Counted from the first letter of the stretch, positions 1 through 6,133 are shown. The stretch is DNA of 9,130 nucleotides from Candidatus Omnitrophota bacterium (GCA_016931435.1 JAFGET010000098.1:1-9130); one strand, 5' to 3'. Notes: generated from the letters alone by a model not told the origin. Made by a program: numbers and translations.

Positions 1-459
1 GCGCGTGATCTTATTGAGGATCTGCGGATGCGGCTTTTTATTCCTGATACGGTCGGCACAAAGCACATAATCAAAATACTTATCTAATTTTAAATACCGG
101 ATTAAAATACGGGAGAATTTAGTCGGGCGATTTGAAGCTACGGCCAGTTTATAACCTTTATTCTTTAAATATGATAATAACTGCTTCGCTTTAGGGTACA
201 GGCGAGAACCTCTGAGCAATGCCTGCGCGTGGTGGGCGCGGTATAAACTTACGGCTTTCTTTAAATCCTGCGGCTTAAGAAAAGGCTTAAGCAGTCCTTC
301 ATCGCCTCTGCCCACTGCGCGGCGGATAATCGAAGGGCTTTGTAAAGGATACTTAAGCCGGCGCATCACATAATTGAAGCTTTTAGTAATGGCGGGGTAA
401 GCATCCAGTAAGGTCCCGTCTAGATCAAAGATCACCAGCTTAAGTCTTTGGTTAAGCAC
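1..459 (-). CDS. HAD-superfamily hydrolase, phosphoglycolate-phosphatase-like (3' end outside window)
   Basis: My own translation from a GTG at 459-457 stays open for 153 codons to the window edge, so the C-terminus is missing. It shows three HAD motifs: FDLDGT at residues 11-16 (nucleophile D12, acid D14), the motif II serine in VASN (S109), and the motif III lysine in KKPHP (K142). Residues 18-85 form the helical C1-type cap seen in Gph/PGM-type phosphatases. Motif IV (the second acidic pair) would lie beyond the window, consistent with a family length near 220 residues. The family cleaves small phosphate esters in the cytoplasm; the substrate cannot be read here. The GTG is chosen because an in-frame TAG lies just upstream and the next GTG runs into the DLDGT motif. 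There is only a weak AAAGAAA ribosome site and the previous stop is 5 bp away, which suggests translational coupling to the exported-protein gene. Confidence 0.85.
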   Translation of the reverse strand, partial: MLNQRLKLVIFDLDGTLLDAYPAITKSFNYVMRRLKYPLQSPSIIRRAVGRGDEGLLKPFLKPQDLKKAVSLYRAHHAQALLRGSRLYPKAKQLLSYLKNKGYKLAVASNRPTKFSRILIRYLKLDKYFDYVLCADRIRNKKPHPQILNKITR

Positions 460-464
460 TTTCT

Positions 465-884
465 TTAATCGCTAAAGAATACGCTGGGGCTACTTGATTC
501 TTTCAAAGGAGACTCTTCTTCTTCAAGATTTTCTACTCCGATGACTTTAGCCAGGTATTTTCCCTGAGAAAGGACATAGTCCACAGTCACGGTATCTGTT
601 GTATTTATATCGTCAAAAGACTTGATATTCTCATAAAGAGTCTCGTCATTGACCGCGATTACAGCTTCCCCCTCCTGGTCCTTATCGTAATCAAGGTATT
701 TGACGTATAATTCCTTCTTCATCTTATCTATTGACACCACCTCCCCCCACATCCAATCTACCTGGGCGCCCGATAGAGAGGAAGCGAAACTAGATAAGGC
801 TTCACCTTGCCCAGCCGCAAAGACTCCCGTATTTGTCATAAAAAAAATTACAAAGGCTAAAATAAATAATATTTTTCCTGCCAT
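465..884 (-). CDS. small exported beta-rich protein, function unknown
   Basis: 139 residues. It starts with a signal peptide: K4, then a hydrophobic run 5-18, with likely signal peptidase I cleavage near residues 23-24 (GVFA/AG). No lipobox cysteine is present, so a soluble periplasmic or secreted protein is expected. The mature part has a short Ser/Ala-rich spacer and then a probable beta-strand domain at about 44-117. This carries the pattern WGEVVSIDKMKKELYVKY ... DTVTVDY ... AKVIGVE, which recalls small OB-like domains of the DUF5666 kind; this is resemblance only. The tail (118-139) is acidic and serine-rich. The start is well supported by AAGGAGG at 897-891, 6 nt before ATG. It lies 41 bp after the second permease and 5 bp before the HAD gene, so it probably belongs to the permease operon. 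I do not recognise a specific function. Confidence 0.85.
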   Translation of the reverse strand: MAGKILFILAFVIFFMTNTGVFAAGQGEALSSFASSLSGAQVDWMWGEVVSIDKMKKELYVKYLDYDKDQEGEAVIAVNDETLYENIKSFDDINTTDTVTVDYVLSQGKYLAKVIGVENLEEEESPLKESSSPSVFFSD

Positions 885-925
885 ATCTTTCCTCCTTCGT
901 TTAAAATTTTTATATTAGTCCCGCC

Positions 926-2308
926 TTAATTGTATATCGGCAAAAATAAAAGCGCCAGCCATGCTATAACAGTAGTGACCAATCCTACGCTTAAACCGAC
1001 CCAAAACCAACGGAAAAAAGTCATATGTATATTTTTTTCTTTTTCAAGGACACCCAGCGCCACGATATTTGCGGTTGAGCCGACCATAGTGATATTCCCC
1101 CCCAGGCATCCGCCGAATAGCAAAGCCCACCAAAGAGGCTGCAGGTTAAATCCCAGCTCCTTAAAACTCTGGATAATGGGGATAAAGGCGGCCACTAAAA
1201 CTACGTTATCGAGGATACTGGAACCGATGGCGCTGATCCAGAGGATCACGCCGATTAAAACCGGCTGGCTGTGTTTTACCGCAAGCAAAAGCTTATGCGC
1301 GAAGATATCGGTCGCTCCGGTGTATTTTAATGTCCCTGCCTGAGAAAATAAAAGCAGGAAAAATAAAAGCGTCCACCATTCCACGTCTTTTTCGATAAAC
1401 TCGCGTGCCTTCTTCCATTTCCAGGCCATGACCAGTCCGCTTGAAATAAGCGGTAATGTAAGCAAGACAGTATTATGTTTTAGATTCAACAATACCTCCA
1501 AACGATGGTGGAGGGCGATAAAAAACAACGTCAACCCAAAAATCACCAGGCTTATCCTTAATTCTTTTTCCGGAGGAACGGAGATAAGGCTGACCAGCAT
1601 CTCATTATAACCGAACTCTTTTATTTTACGGTCCATTTCCTTAAGGGTCTTCTTATACCAAAACCTCAAGACTGCGATAGCCACTAACAAACAGATCAAC
1701 ATCACAGGAAAAGCCTTGAAGATAAAGTCCTCGAAGGTCAAGCCTGACTTTGCCGCAATAAGTATTCCGATGGGGTTGCCTAAAGCTGTGCCGCTTGAGC
1801 CGATATTTGTAGCCAAGACCGAGATTATCAAAAAAGGCGTTGCATCGATCTCAAAATAATCGCAGATCTCGAAGATAGCGGCGACGATAAAAATAATAGA
1901 AGTCACTTCATCTATGGCACAGGCTAAAAGCGCAGAAATAAGAGAAATGATGACCAGGAACCTGTTGGCAGTAAGGTTTTTCACCCTTAAGATCAGGCTT
2001 ACTATCCAGGCAAAAAATCCCGTGTCTTTTAATAATCCCACTAAGACCATCATCCCTACCAAAAACAGGATGACTTCCAAAGACGAAAACTTTATTACGT
2101 TATCTATATCTATGGTCTGGGTAATCAGAAGGACGGAGGTCCCTAAAAAGGCAAAGGTGAGACGGAAATTCCAGAAAAATAACGTCCCTAATATAGAAGC
2201 GGAAAACACGGAGATAGATAATGACTGCTGAAAATTCAATCCGGTATTTCTGGAAAGAAAAAATAAACCCGTAGAAATGATCAATAAAAAAATAAGTTTT
2301 TTAATCAA
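926..2308 (-). CDS. ArsB/NhaD-like (SLC13-type) ion permease, downstream tandem copy
   Basis: 460 residues, a polytopic inner-membrane protein with roughly 10-12 hydrophobic segments in two halves. Each half carries an IT-superfamily signature: GNPIGILIAAKSGLTFEDF (177-195, matching GDPPNIMIG..GL.F.DF of ArsB/NhaD) and GGNITMVGSTANIVALG (403-419). The membrane acid motifs are IDEV at 132-135 and LDNVV at 366-370. The family includes Na+/H+ and arsenite antiporters and anion permeases, so the substrate is open. The start is TTG at 2308-2306, supported by AAAGG at 2321-2317 (8 nt spacer) and by gapless alignment from residue 1 with the neighbouring paralogue. By hand count 313 of 460 positions are identical (about 68%). 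It begins 15 bp after that gene's stop, as expected for a tandem duplication within an operon. It keeps D133, which the other copy lacks. Confidence 0.9.
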   Translation of the reverse strand: MIKKLIFLLIISTGLFFLSRNTGLNFQQSLSISVFSASILGTLFFWNFRLTFAFLGTSVLLITQTIDIDNVIKFSSLEVILFLVGMMVLVGLLKDTGFFAWIVSLILRVKNLTANRFLVIISLISALLACAIDEVTSIIFIVAAIFEICDYFEIDATPFLIISVLATNIGSSGTALGNPIGILIAAKSGLTFEDFIFKAFPVMLICLLVAIAVLRFWYKKTLKEMDRKIKEFGYNEMLVSLISVPPEKELRISLVIFGLTLFFIALHHRLEVLLNLKHNTVLLTLPLISSGLVMAWKWKKAREFIEKDVEWWTLLFFLLLFSQAGTLKYTGATDIFAHKLLLAVKHSQPVLIGVILWISAIGSSILDNVVLVAAFIPIIQSFKELGFNLQPLWWALLFGGCLGGNITMVGSTANIVALGVLEKEKNIHMTFFRWFWVGLSVGLVTTVIAWLALLFLPIYN

Positions 2309-2323
2309 TTTTTAAGCCTTTAG

Positions 2324-3706
2324 CTAGCGGTAAATAGGCATAAATAAAAGCGCCATCCATACTATTACGGTCGTAACGATGCCGACAGTAATGCCTACCC
2401 CGAACCAGCGAAAAAATGTCATGCGGATGTTCTTTTCTTTTTCAAGGATGCCTAAAGCCACGATATTAGCGGTTGAACCTACTAAAGTGATGTTCCCCCC
2501 GAAACAGCCTCCGAACAAAAGAGCCCACCATAAAGGATGCAGGCTTGAACTTAAGCTATGGAAACTTTGGATGACCGGGATAAAAGCAGCTACCAAAACC
2601 ACGTTATCCAGGAGGCTTGAGCCTATACTGGATATCCAAAGGACGATCCCGGTCAAAGCAAAAACACTGTTATTTGCTGATCCGGAAAGGCGGCCGGCTA
2701 AGACATCGGTTGCCCCGGTAAATTTAAGGGCGCCGGCCTGGGCAAAAAGCAGCATAAAAAACAAAAGCGTCCACCACTCTACGTCCTTTTCGATATATTC
2801 CCTTGCTCTCCTCCACTTCCAGATCATCACCGCTCCGCTTGAAAGCAAAGGCATAGTCAATAAGATCGTATTCGGCTCAAGGCCCCAGAGAAGCTCAAGG
2901 CGGTGATGCAGGGAGATAAAAAATAAAGTGACCCCGAAGACCGCAAGGGCGATTTTAAGTTCCTTATCCGGAGGTACGGATATGAGTTTGACCAGCATCT
3001 CGTTCGCGCCTAGTTTCTTAATATGCTCGTCCATTTGTTTTATCGCTTTTCTATACCAGATAAGAAGTAAAAGAACGGTCACCGCAAGGCAGATCATAGA
3101 CAAAGGAAAAGCCTTGACTATAAAATCCTCAAAAGTAAACCCGGACTTGGAAGCTATGAGTATGCCGATGGGGTTTCCTAATACGGTAGCCGCGCTTCCG
3201 ATATTGGTCGCCATTATGGTTATGATTATAAAAGGCACGGGATCCACTTCGAAATAATCAGAGATCTCAAGGACCGCGGCGACCATAAAGATGATTGAGA
3301 CGACTTCGGAAGTCATAGTAGAAAGGATGGCCGAAACAAAAGCTATGATGATTACGAATTTACGGCCGGTCAGATTCCTTACCCTTAATATTAATTGCAC
3401 GATCCAGGCAAAAAAACCCGCTTCCTTTAAGAGCCCGACAATAACCATCATCCCGACTAAAAAAAGGATAACTTCCAGAGAGGCGAACTTTATGACATTT
3501 TCTAAATCTATGGTGCGCGTGATCAAAAGGATGGATGTGCCGATAAAAACAAAACCCAGGCGGAAATCCCAAAAAAATAACGTCCCCAGGACCGAAGCAG
3601 AAAATATGGCTATAGCCAATGCCTGGTGAGGGCTTAAGCCGATACGCCTGGCCATAAGGCCTAGGCCTAAAGATACTGCGATAAGTAGGATAAACTTCTT
3701 TATCAT
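2324..3706 (-). CDS. ArsB/NhaD-like (SLC13-type) ion permease, upstream tandem copy
   Basis: 460 residues, same architecture and length as the next gene, from which it differs by substitutions only. Signatures seen: GNPIGILIASKSGFTFEDF (177-195), LDNVVLVAAF (366-375) and GGNITLVGSTANIVALG (403-419), placing it in the ArsB/NhaD/SLC13 (ion transporter) group in the cytoplasmic membrane. At 131-135 it reads MTSEV where the twin reads AIDEV, so the first-half membrane aspartate is replaced by serine (S133) while E134 and D367 remain. The copies differ most around residues 341-350, a predicted loop. The ATG sits inside the TGA of the CBS gene (ATGA, 3706-3703) with no good Shine-Dalgarno of its own, so translation is probably coupled to the CBS protein. 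Ion or substrate identity is not readable from sequence; Na+/H+ antiport is one guess. Confidence 0.9.
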   Translation of the reverse strand: MIKKFILLIAVSLGLGLMARRIGLSPHQALAIAIFSASVLGTLFFWDFRLGFVFIGTSILLITRTIDLENVIKFASLEVILFLVGMMVIVGLLKEAGFFAWIVQLILRVRNLTGRKFVIIIAFVSAILSTMTSEVVSIIFMVAAVLEISDYFEVDPVPFIIITIMATNIGSAATVLGNPIGILIASKSGFTFEDFIVKAFPLSMICLAVTVLLLLIWYRKAIKQMDEHIKKLGANEMLVKLISVPPDKELKIALAVFGVTLFFISLHHRLELLWGLEPNTILLTMPLLSSGAVMIWKWRRAREYIEKDVEWWTLLFFMLLFAQAGALKFTGATDVLAGRLSGSANNSVFALTGIVLWISSIGSSLLDNVVLVAAFIPVIQSFHSLSSSLHPLWWALLFGGCFGGNITLVGSTANIVALGILEKEKNIRMTFFRWFGVGITVGIVTTVIVWMALLFMPIYR

Positions 3707-4158
3707 TTTGCTGTTTCTGCCTCAGAAGCTAAAGCAGCCAATATATCGCTTCTTGCTACGATCCCAACGACGCTGCCTGTCTTATCTAATACCGGCAGCC
3801 TTCTTGAACGCTGAGTAAGCATAATCCTGGCCACCTCACAAAGCGTGGTTTCTTCTAGGGTAGTGATCACGTCTTTGCGCATAAGCTCGGAGACCTTCAT
3901 CTTATTCATTTCGCTGAATTTGTTCTTGATAGACTTGGGGTTCTCTTCATAGATAAATCTTCCCACCTTGCTTATATAACTGGGCAGGATGTATTCTAAG
4001 GCTTCTTTTTCGGTGAACATGCCTACTAACTTACCGTTTAGATCGATAACCGGAAGGCCGCTGATTTCCATTTTAGCTAATAACCCCAGCGCTTCTTGCA
4101 CGGTAAGTTCAGGAGAAAGGCTGGTAACTTCTCTGGTCATGATCTCTTTTACCTTCAT
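3703..4158 (-). CDS. stand-alone CBS-pair protein, probable regulator of the coupled permeases
   Basis: 151 residues made almost entirely of two CBS domains: about 1-57 (VKEIMTREV ... GMFTEKEAL) and 88-145 (KVSELMRKDV ... GIVARSDIL). They are joined by a basic linker that contains PSYISKVGRF. Such pairs (Bateman modules) bind adenosine nucleotides and often control channels and transporters. The second domain keeps the ribose-contacting S-x-D-type end (GIVARSD, 132-138). The first has T-x-x-E (TEKE) instead of Asp, so the two sites may differ in ligand affinity. No membrane segment, DNA-binding domain or enzyme domain is attached. AGGAGG at 4168-4163 lies 4 nt before ATG. Its stop overlaps the next permease start by 4 bp, a strong hint that sensor and transporter are made together. 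Regulation of the permeases is inference from this arrangement. Confidence 0.9.
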   Translation of the reverse strand: MKVKEIMTREVTSLSPELTVQEALGLLAKMEISGLPVIDLNGKLVGMFTEKEALEYILPSYISKVGRFIYEENPKSIKNKFSEMNKMKVSELMRKDVITTLEETTLCEVARIMLTQRSRRLPVLDKTGSVVGIVARSDILAALASEAETAK

Positions 4159-4182
4159 TCTGCCTCCTGCGATTTTACGCTA

Positions 4183-4251
4183 TAAACTAAAAAGGGTTAA
4201 TGCATGCCCCAAGGCATCTACCTTAAGACTTCATTAACCCTTTATAGTTTA
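4183..4251 (-). terminator. 20-bp inverted repeat with nested hairpin; terminator or attenuator-like
   Basis: Arms 4183-4202 and 4232-4251 are reverse complements at 19 of 20 positions. The 29-nt loop holds a second hairpin, ATGCC (4204-4208) / GGCAT (4213-4217), around CCAA. Read on the minus strand, the stem ends GGGTTAATG ... CATTAACCC and runs into TTTTT (4193-4189), starting about 15 nt after the stop of the small membrane-protein gene. That is intrinsic-terminator geometry with an unusually long loop. The CBS gene Shine-Dalgarno is only about 15 nt further on, leaving little room for a separate promoter, so partial read-through or attenuation is possible. A mobile palindrome is the other reading. 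Confidence 0.55.
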
Positions 4252-4265
4252 GGCTATTACTTAAT

Positions 4266-4475
4266 TTATTCTTTAGCTATTGCCAGCGTGATTATACCGC
4301 ACAAAACCAGGAATAACCCTATACAACCCTGTATTACGTGCAAAAGGTGAAAACGCCAACGCATTCCTAAATAGACTCCTAAAACCAAAAATACTAATCC
4401 TAAGGCGACCTTCAAGATAGTGCCGAAGACTTTCTTTGCGTCCACCTTCTCCTCCTTTTTTACTTCATCAGCCAT
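4266..4475 (-). CDS. small two-helix membrane protein, unknown function
   Basis: 69 residues. The first 15 are strongly charged (ADEVKKEEKVDAKK) and probably cytoplasmic. Hydrophobic segments follow at about 17-37 and 47-66, separated by a basic turn (MRWRFHLLH), with a short KE tail. This gives a helical hairpin in the inner membrane. No enzymatic motif or known family is recognised. The start is well supported by AAGGAGGT at 4488-4481, 6 nt before ATG at 4475. The gene sits alone between the structured leader element (copy A) and the terminator-like inverted repeat, so it may be an independent unit. Its ribosome site is part of the repeat element, which suggests its translation depends on that leader. 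Confidence 0.75.
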   Translation of the reverse strand: MADEVKKEEKVDAKKVFGTILKVALGLVFLVLGVYLGMRWRFHLLHVIQGCIGLFLVLCGIITLAIAKE

Positions 4476-4481
4476 GCTACA

Positions 4482-4496
4482 CCTCCTTCAATGAGG
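4482..4496 (-). promoter_or_regulatory. possible Shine-Dalgarno-masking hairpin (copy A)
   Basis: On the minus strand CCTC (4496-4493) can pair with GAGG (4485-4482) of the ribosome site AAGGAGGT, leaving a 7-nt loop. The same pairing is possible in copy B with a 6-nt loop. It is only 4 bp, so it would matter mainly if assisted by the larger hairpins just upstream or by a bound factor. Confidence 0.35.
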
Positions 4497-4600
4497 CCAC
4501 AACTTACGGAGCGCAGCTACGTAAGTTATTAGGCCGAATTGACCCATTGTTTGCGAGAAAATTTTAACGAAATTTTCGAACGCTTAAACAATGGGCTAAC
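4482..4600 (-). repeat. structured leader/repeat element, copy A
   Basis: Fills the gap between the acyltransferase stop (4610) and the small membrane-protein start (4475), and is homologous to 6069-6214. It contains two hairpins. Stem 1 is AACTTACG (4501-4508) / CGTAAGTT (4520-4527). Stem 2 is CCCATTGTTT (4543-4552) / AAACAATGGG (4586-4595), which encloses an inner stem GAAAATTT (4557-4564) / AAATTTTC (4570-4577). Blocks shared with copy B on the plus strand are AATGAGGC, GGAGCG, GCCGAATT (4533-4540), AATTTTCGAACG (4571-4582) and GCTAAC (4595-4600). The minus-strand 3' end carries the Shine-Dalgarno of the next gene. No U-run follows either hairpin, so it is not a plain terminator. Confidence 0.75.
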
Positions 4601-4609
4601 TTCAATATC

Positions 4610-5524
4610 TCAATCACCCTCCTTACTTTTCCATCTGCGGTGGATCCAACCCCACTCTGCCGGATAACGGCGGATATACGATTCTATTATCGTAGTTAGC
4701 TTCTGGGTATTACGCAATAGCGTATCTGCGCTGTCACTGCCTTCTTCCAGTTTTACCGCCGGCTCAAAAATAATCTTATTCGTATTATCCTTCTGCCTGA
4801 TAATAAAACAAGGCAGGACTTCTGCTTTGGTGCGTAAAGCCAATACTACCGGCCCTGTGGCTGTAGCGGCTTTCCTATTAAAAAAATCTACAAAGATCCC
4901 CCCGCTGCCGAAATTCTGGTCCAACGGGATAAAAATTATACCGTTATTCCTTAAAAATTTAATGGAATCAGCGACGCAAGCCGTACGCGGCTGGGTGTAT
5001 ATGGACTTTATGCCGAAAAGTTTTCGCTTTTGCTCGAACATCTTTTCGGCCCGCATATCCCGCATGTGCCTTAAAATCGCGGCGGTATTATAGCCTTCAA
5101 GGCTTAATTTTCCTAGCATGATAGGGAAATTACCGAAATGCGCGCTGACTAAAATTACGCCCTTACCTTTAGCTAAAGCCCCCCTTAAGATCTCTTCGCC
5201 TTCTATGGTTATGTTTCTTTTCATCAAGGCAGGTTTATTCATCAAAAACATCAGTTCTGCCCCTGCCTTCGCCATGGAAAGAAAACAATTTTTTGCGATA
5301 TCGCGCATTTCTTCTTCGGACTTTTGACCGGCAAAGGCGATCCTTAAGCTTTCTAAGGCGATCCTTCTGTGCTTTGCGGCAAGCATATAGCCTAAAAAAG
5401 CTACCAACTTGGCAAAGTTATAAAGCCACTTCTGCGGCATCGCCTGGATTATCAAAGAACAGAAATTTAAGCCTAACCAACCAAGAAAACGGGAAATACT
5501 TTTGCGAATTTTTTTAGAATCCAT
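4610..5524 (-). CDS. LpxL/HtrB-family lysophospholipid (lipid A) acyltransferase-like protein
   Basis: 304 residues from ATG 5524. It has an N-terminal amphipathic/hydrophobic anchor (FLGWLGLNFCSLIIQAMP) followed by the LpxL-type pattern. Family features seen are AKHRRIALESLRIAF, the active-site histidine region VSAHFGNFP (H129), PLDQNFGSGGIFVDFFNRKA, and the C-terminal PAEWGWIHRRWK. The family transfers acyl chains from acyl-ACP onto lipid A precursors or other lipids at the inner face of the cytoplasmic membrane. The usual H-x4-D/E motif reads H-F-G-N-F-P, so the acidic partner is a proline, suggesting a variant subfamily or altered chemistry. An upstream in-frame TTG at 5542 would add six residues. 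I reject it because it falls inside a -10 box and lacks a ribosome site. The next gene downstream is separated by repeat copy A. Confidence 0.88.
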   Translation of the reverse strand: MDSKKIRKSISRFLGWLGLNFCSLIIQAMPQKWLYNFAKLVAFLGYMLAAKHRRIALESLRIAFAGQKSEEEMRDIAKNCFLSMAKAGAELMFLMNKPALMKRNITIEGEEILRGALAKGKGVILVSAHFGNFPIMLGKLSLEGYNTAAILRHMRDMRAEKMFEQKRKLFGIKSIYTQPRTACVADSIKFLRNNGIIFIPLDQNFGSGGIFVDFFNRKAATATGPVVLALRTKAEVLPCFIIRQKDNTNKIIFEPAVKLEEGSDSADTLLRNTQKLTTIIESYIRRYPAEWGWIHRRWKSKEGD

Positions 5525-5541
5525 ACTGTCTAAGTATAGCA

Positions 5542-5569
5542 ATTATAACAAAACGGGCCTTAATTTCAA
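5542..5569 (-). promoter_or_regulatory. sigma70-like promoter for the acyltransferase gene
   Basis: Minus strand TTGAAA (5569-5564), a 16-bp spacer, then TATAAT (5547-5542), a full -10 match and a 5/6 match to TTGACA. It lies just after the adenosine-kinase-family stop (5578). Transcription would begin near 5535, only about 10 nt before ATG 5524, giving a very short or effectively leaderless mRNA. No Shine-Dalgarno is visible before that ATG, which agrees. Confidence 0.6.
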
Positions 5570-5577
5570 GTAAAAAT

Positions 5578-6063
5578 TTACAGCTTATAGCCGATCTTGC
5601 GTAAAAAGCCCTTGCGCCAAGCGATATCTTCTTCGTTTTCAACACCTTTAGGCAAAGAGCCGTCGATCACGCCCATTATACCCCTGCCCATATCTGTTTG
5701 ACAAATAATAACCTCAACGGGATTAGCCGAAGCGCAATAAACACAACAGACTTCAGGTATGGCTTTGATAGCGTTCAAAACATTTATAGGGTAGGAGTTG
5801 CGTAAAAAAACCGCAAATGTATGGCCTGCTCCGATCTCAAGCGCATTATCCTGAGCCATATTCTTAAGCTCGGCATCATTCCCTTCTGCTCTTACTTTAC
5901 ACGCCCCGGAAGATTCGACAAATGCCAGTCCGAATTTGATCCCCGGGACAGCATTTACCAAAACTTCGTATAAATCTTCTACCGTCTTGATAAAATGGCT
6001 CTGCCCTAAGATCAGATTCACATCTTCCGGCTTGTTGATCTTGATCGCTTTGAATTCTAACAT
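5578..6063 (-). CDS. adenosine-specific kinase family protein (COG1839/PF04008)
   Basis: 161 residues, matching the compact family described from archaea and bacteria as adenosine-specific kinase. Visible family features are ILGQSHFIKTVEDLYE (18-33), the KFGLAFVESSG strand-turn (43-53), GAGHTFAVFLRNSYPINVLNAIK (78-100, conserved glycine and histidine) and GRGIMGVIDG (126-135). It has no signal peptide or membrane segment, so it is cytoplasmic. Biochemical assignment to adenosine phosphorylation in this family rests on few cases and it lacks the usual PfkB/ribokinase folds, so the activity is provisional. AGGAGG at 6074-6069 lies 5 nt before ATG 6063. It is the only gene between repeat copy B and the acyltransferase promoter, and its ribosome site lies within the repeat. 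Confidence 0.88.
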   Translation of the reverse strand: MLEFKAIKINKPEDVNLILGQSHFIKTVEDLYEVLVNAVPGIKFGLAFVESSGACKVRAEGNDAELKNMAQDNALEIGAGHTFAVFLRNSYPINVLNAIKAIPEVCCVYCASANPVEVIICQTDMGRGIMGVIDGSLPKGVENEEDIAWRKGFLRKIGYKL

Positions 6064-6068
6064 AACAC

Positions 6069-6082
6069 CCTCCTAAATGAGG
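6069..6082 (-). promoter_or_regulatory. possible Shine-Dalgarno-masking hairpin (copy B)
   Basis: On the minus strand CCTC (6082-6079) can pair with GAGG (6072-6069) of the AGGAGG ribosome site, with a 6-nt loop. It is conserved in position with copy A although the loop sequences differ. Confidence 0.35.
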
Positions 6083-6094
6083 CAACAACTTATG

Positions 6095-6133
6095 GAGCGA
6101 GTGCCTGCCTGCCGGCAGGCAGGAAACGAGCGA
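6095..6133. mobile_element. 33-bp palindromic insertion flanked by GAGCGA direct repeats
   Basis: A perfect 20-bp palindrome, CCTGCCTGCCGGCAGGCAGG (6104-6123), lies between GAGCGA at 6095-6100 and GAGCGA at 6128-6133. Removing 6101-6133 restores a simple 7-nt loop (GAGCGAA) on stem 1 and makes the copy resemble copy A. The direct repeats could be a target-site duplication of a tiny palindromic element, or chance or slippage. No transposase is nearby, so any movement would be in trans. Confidence 0.5.

Noticed and set aside
930..3629. Long plus-strand open frames opposite the permease genes
   Set aside because: They are antisense to clear, family-matching membrane proteins, lack ribosome sites and have no recognisable domains.
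926..3706. Naming the permeases arsB or nhaD
   Set aside because: Signatures fix the superfamily only; no arsenic genes are nearby and nothing shows Na+ coupling, so a gene symbol would overstate the case.
4172..4199. Promoter TTAACC-17-TAAAAT before the CBS gene
   Set aside because: Its transcription start would fall on or inside the AGGAGG ribosome site, and the -35 overlaps the stem-loop arm.
4543..4595. Intrinsic terminator in the repeat elements
   Set aside because: Neither hairpin is followed by a T-run on the minus strand in either copy.
4482..4600. Integron attC site (imperfect palindromes with CTAAC and TTAGGC-like ends; copy B has GTTAAGC)
   Set aside because: The paired core sites RYYYAAC and GTTRRRY do not both occur in the required arrangement, no integrase is present, and flanking genes do not form a cassette array.
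5525..5542. TTG 5542 as start of the acyltransferase
   Set aside because: It overlaps the TATAAT box and has no ribosome site; ATG 5524 fits the promoter.
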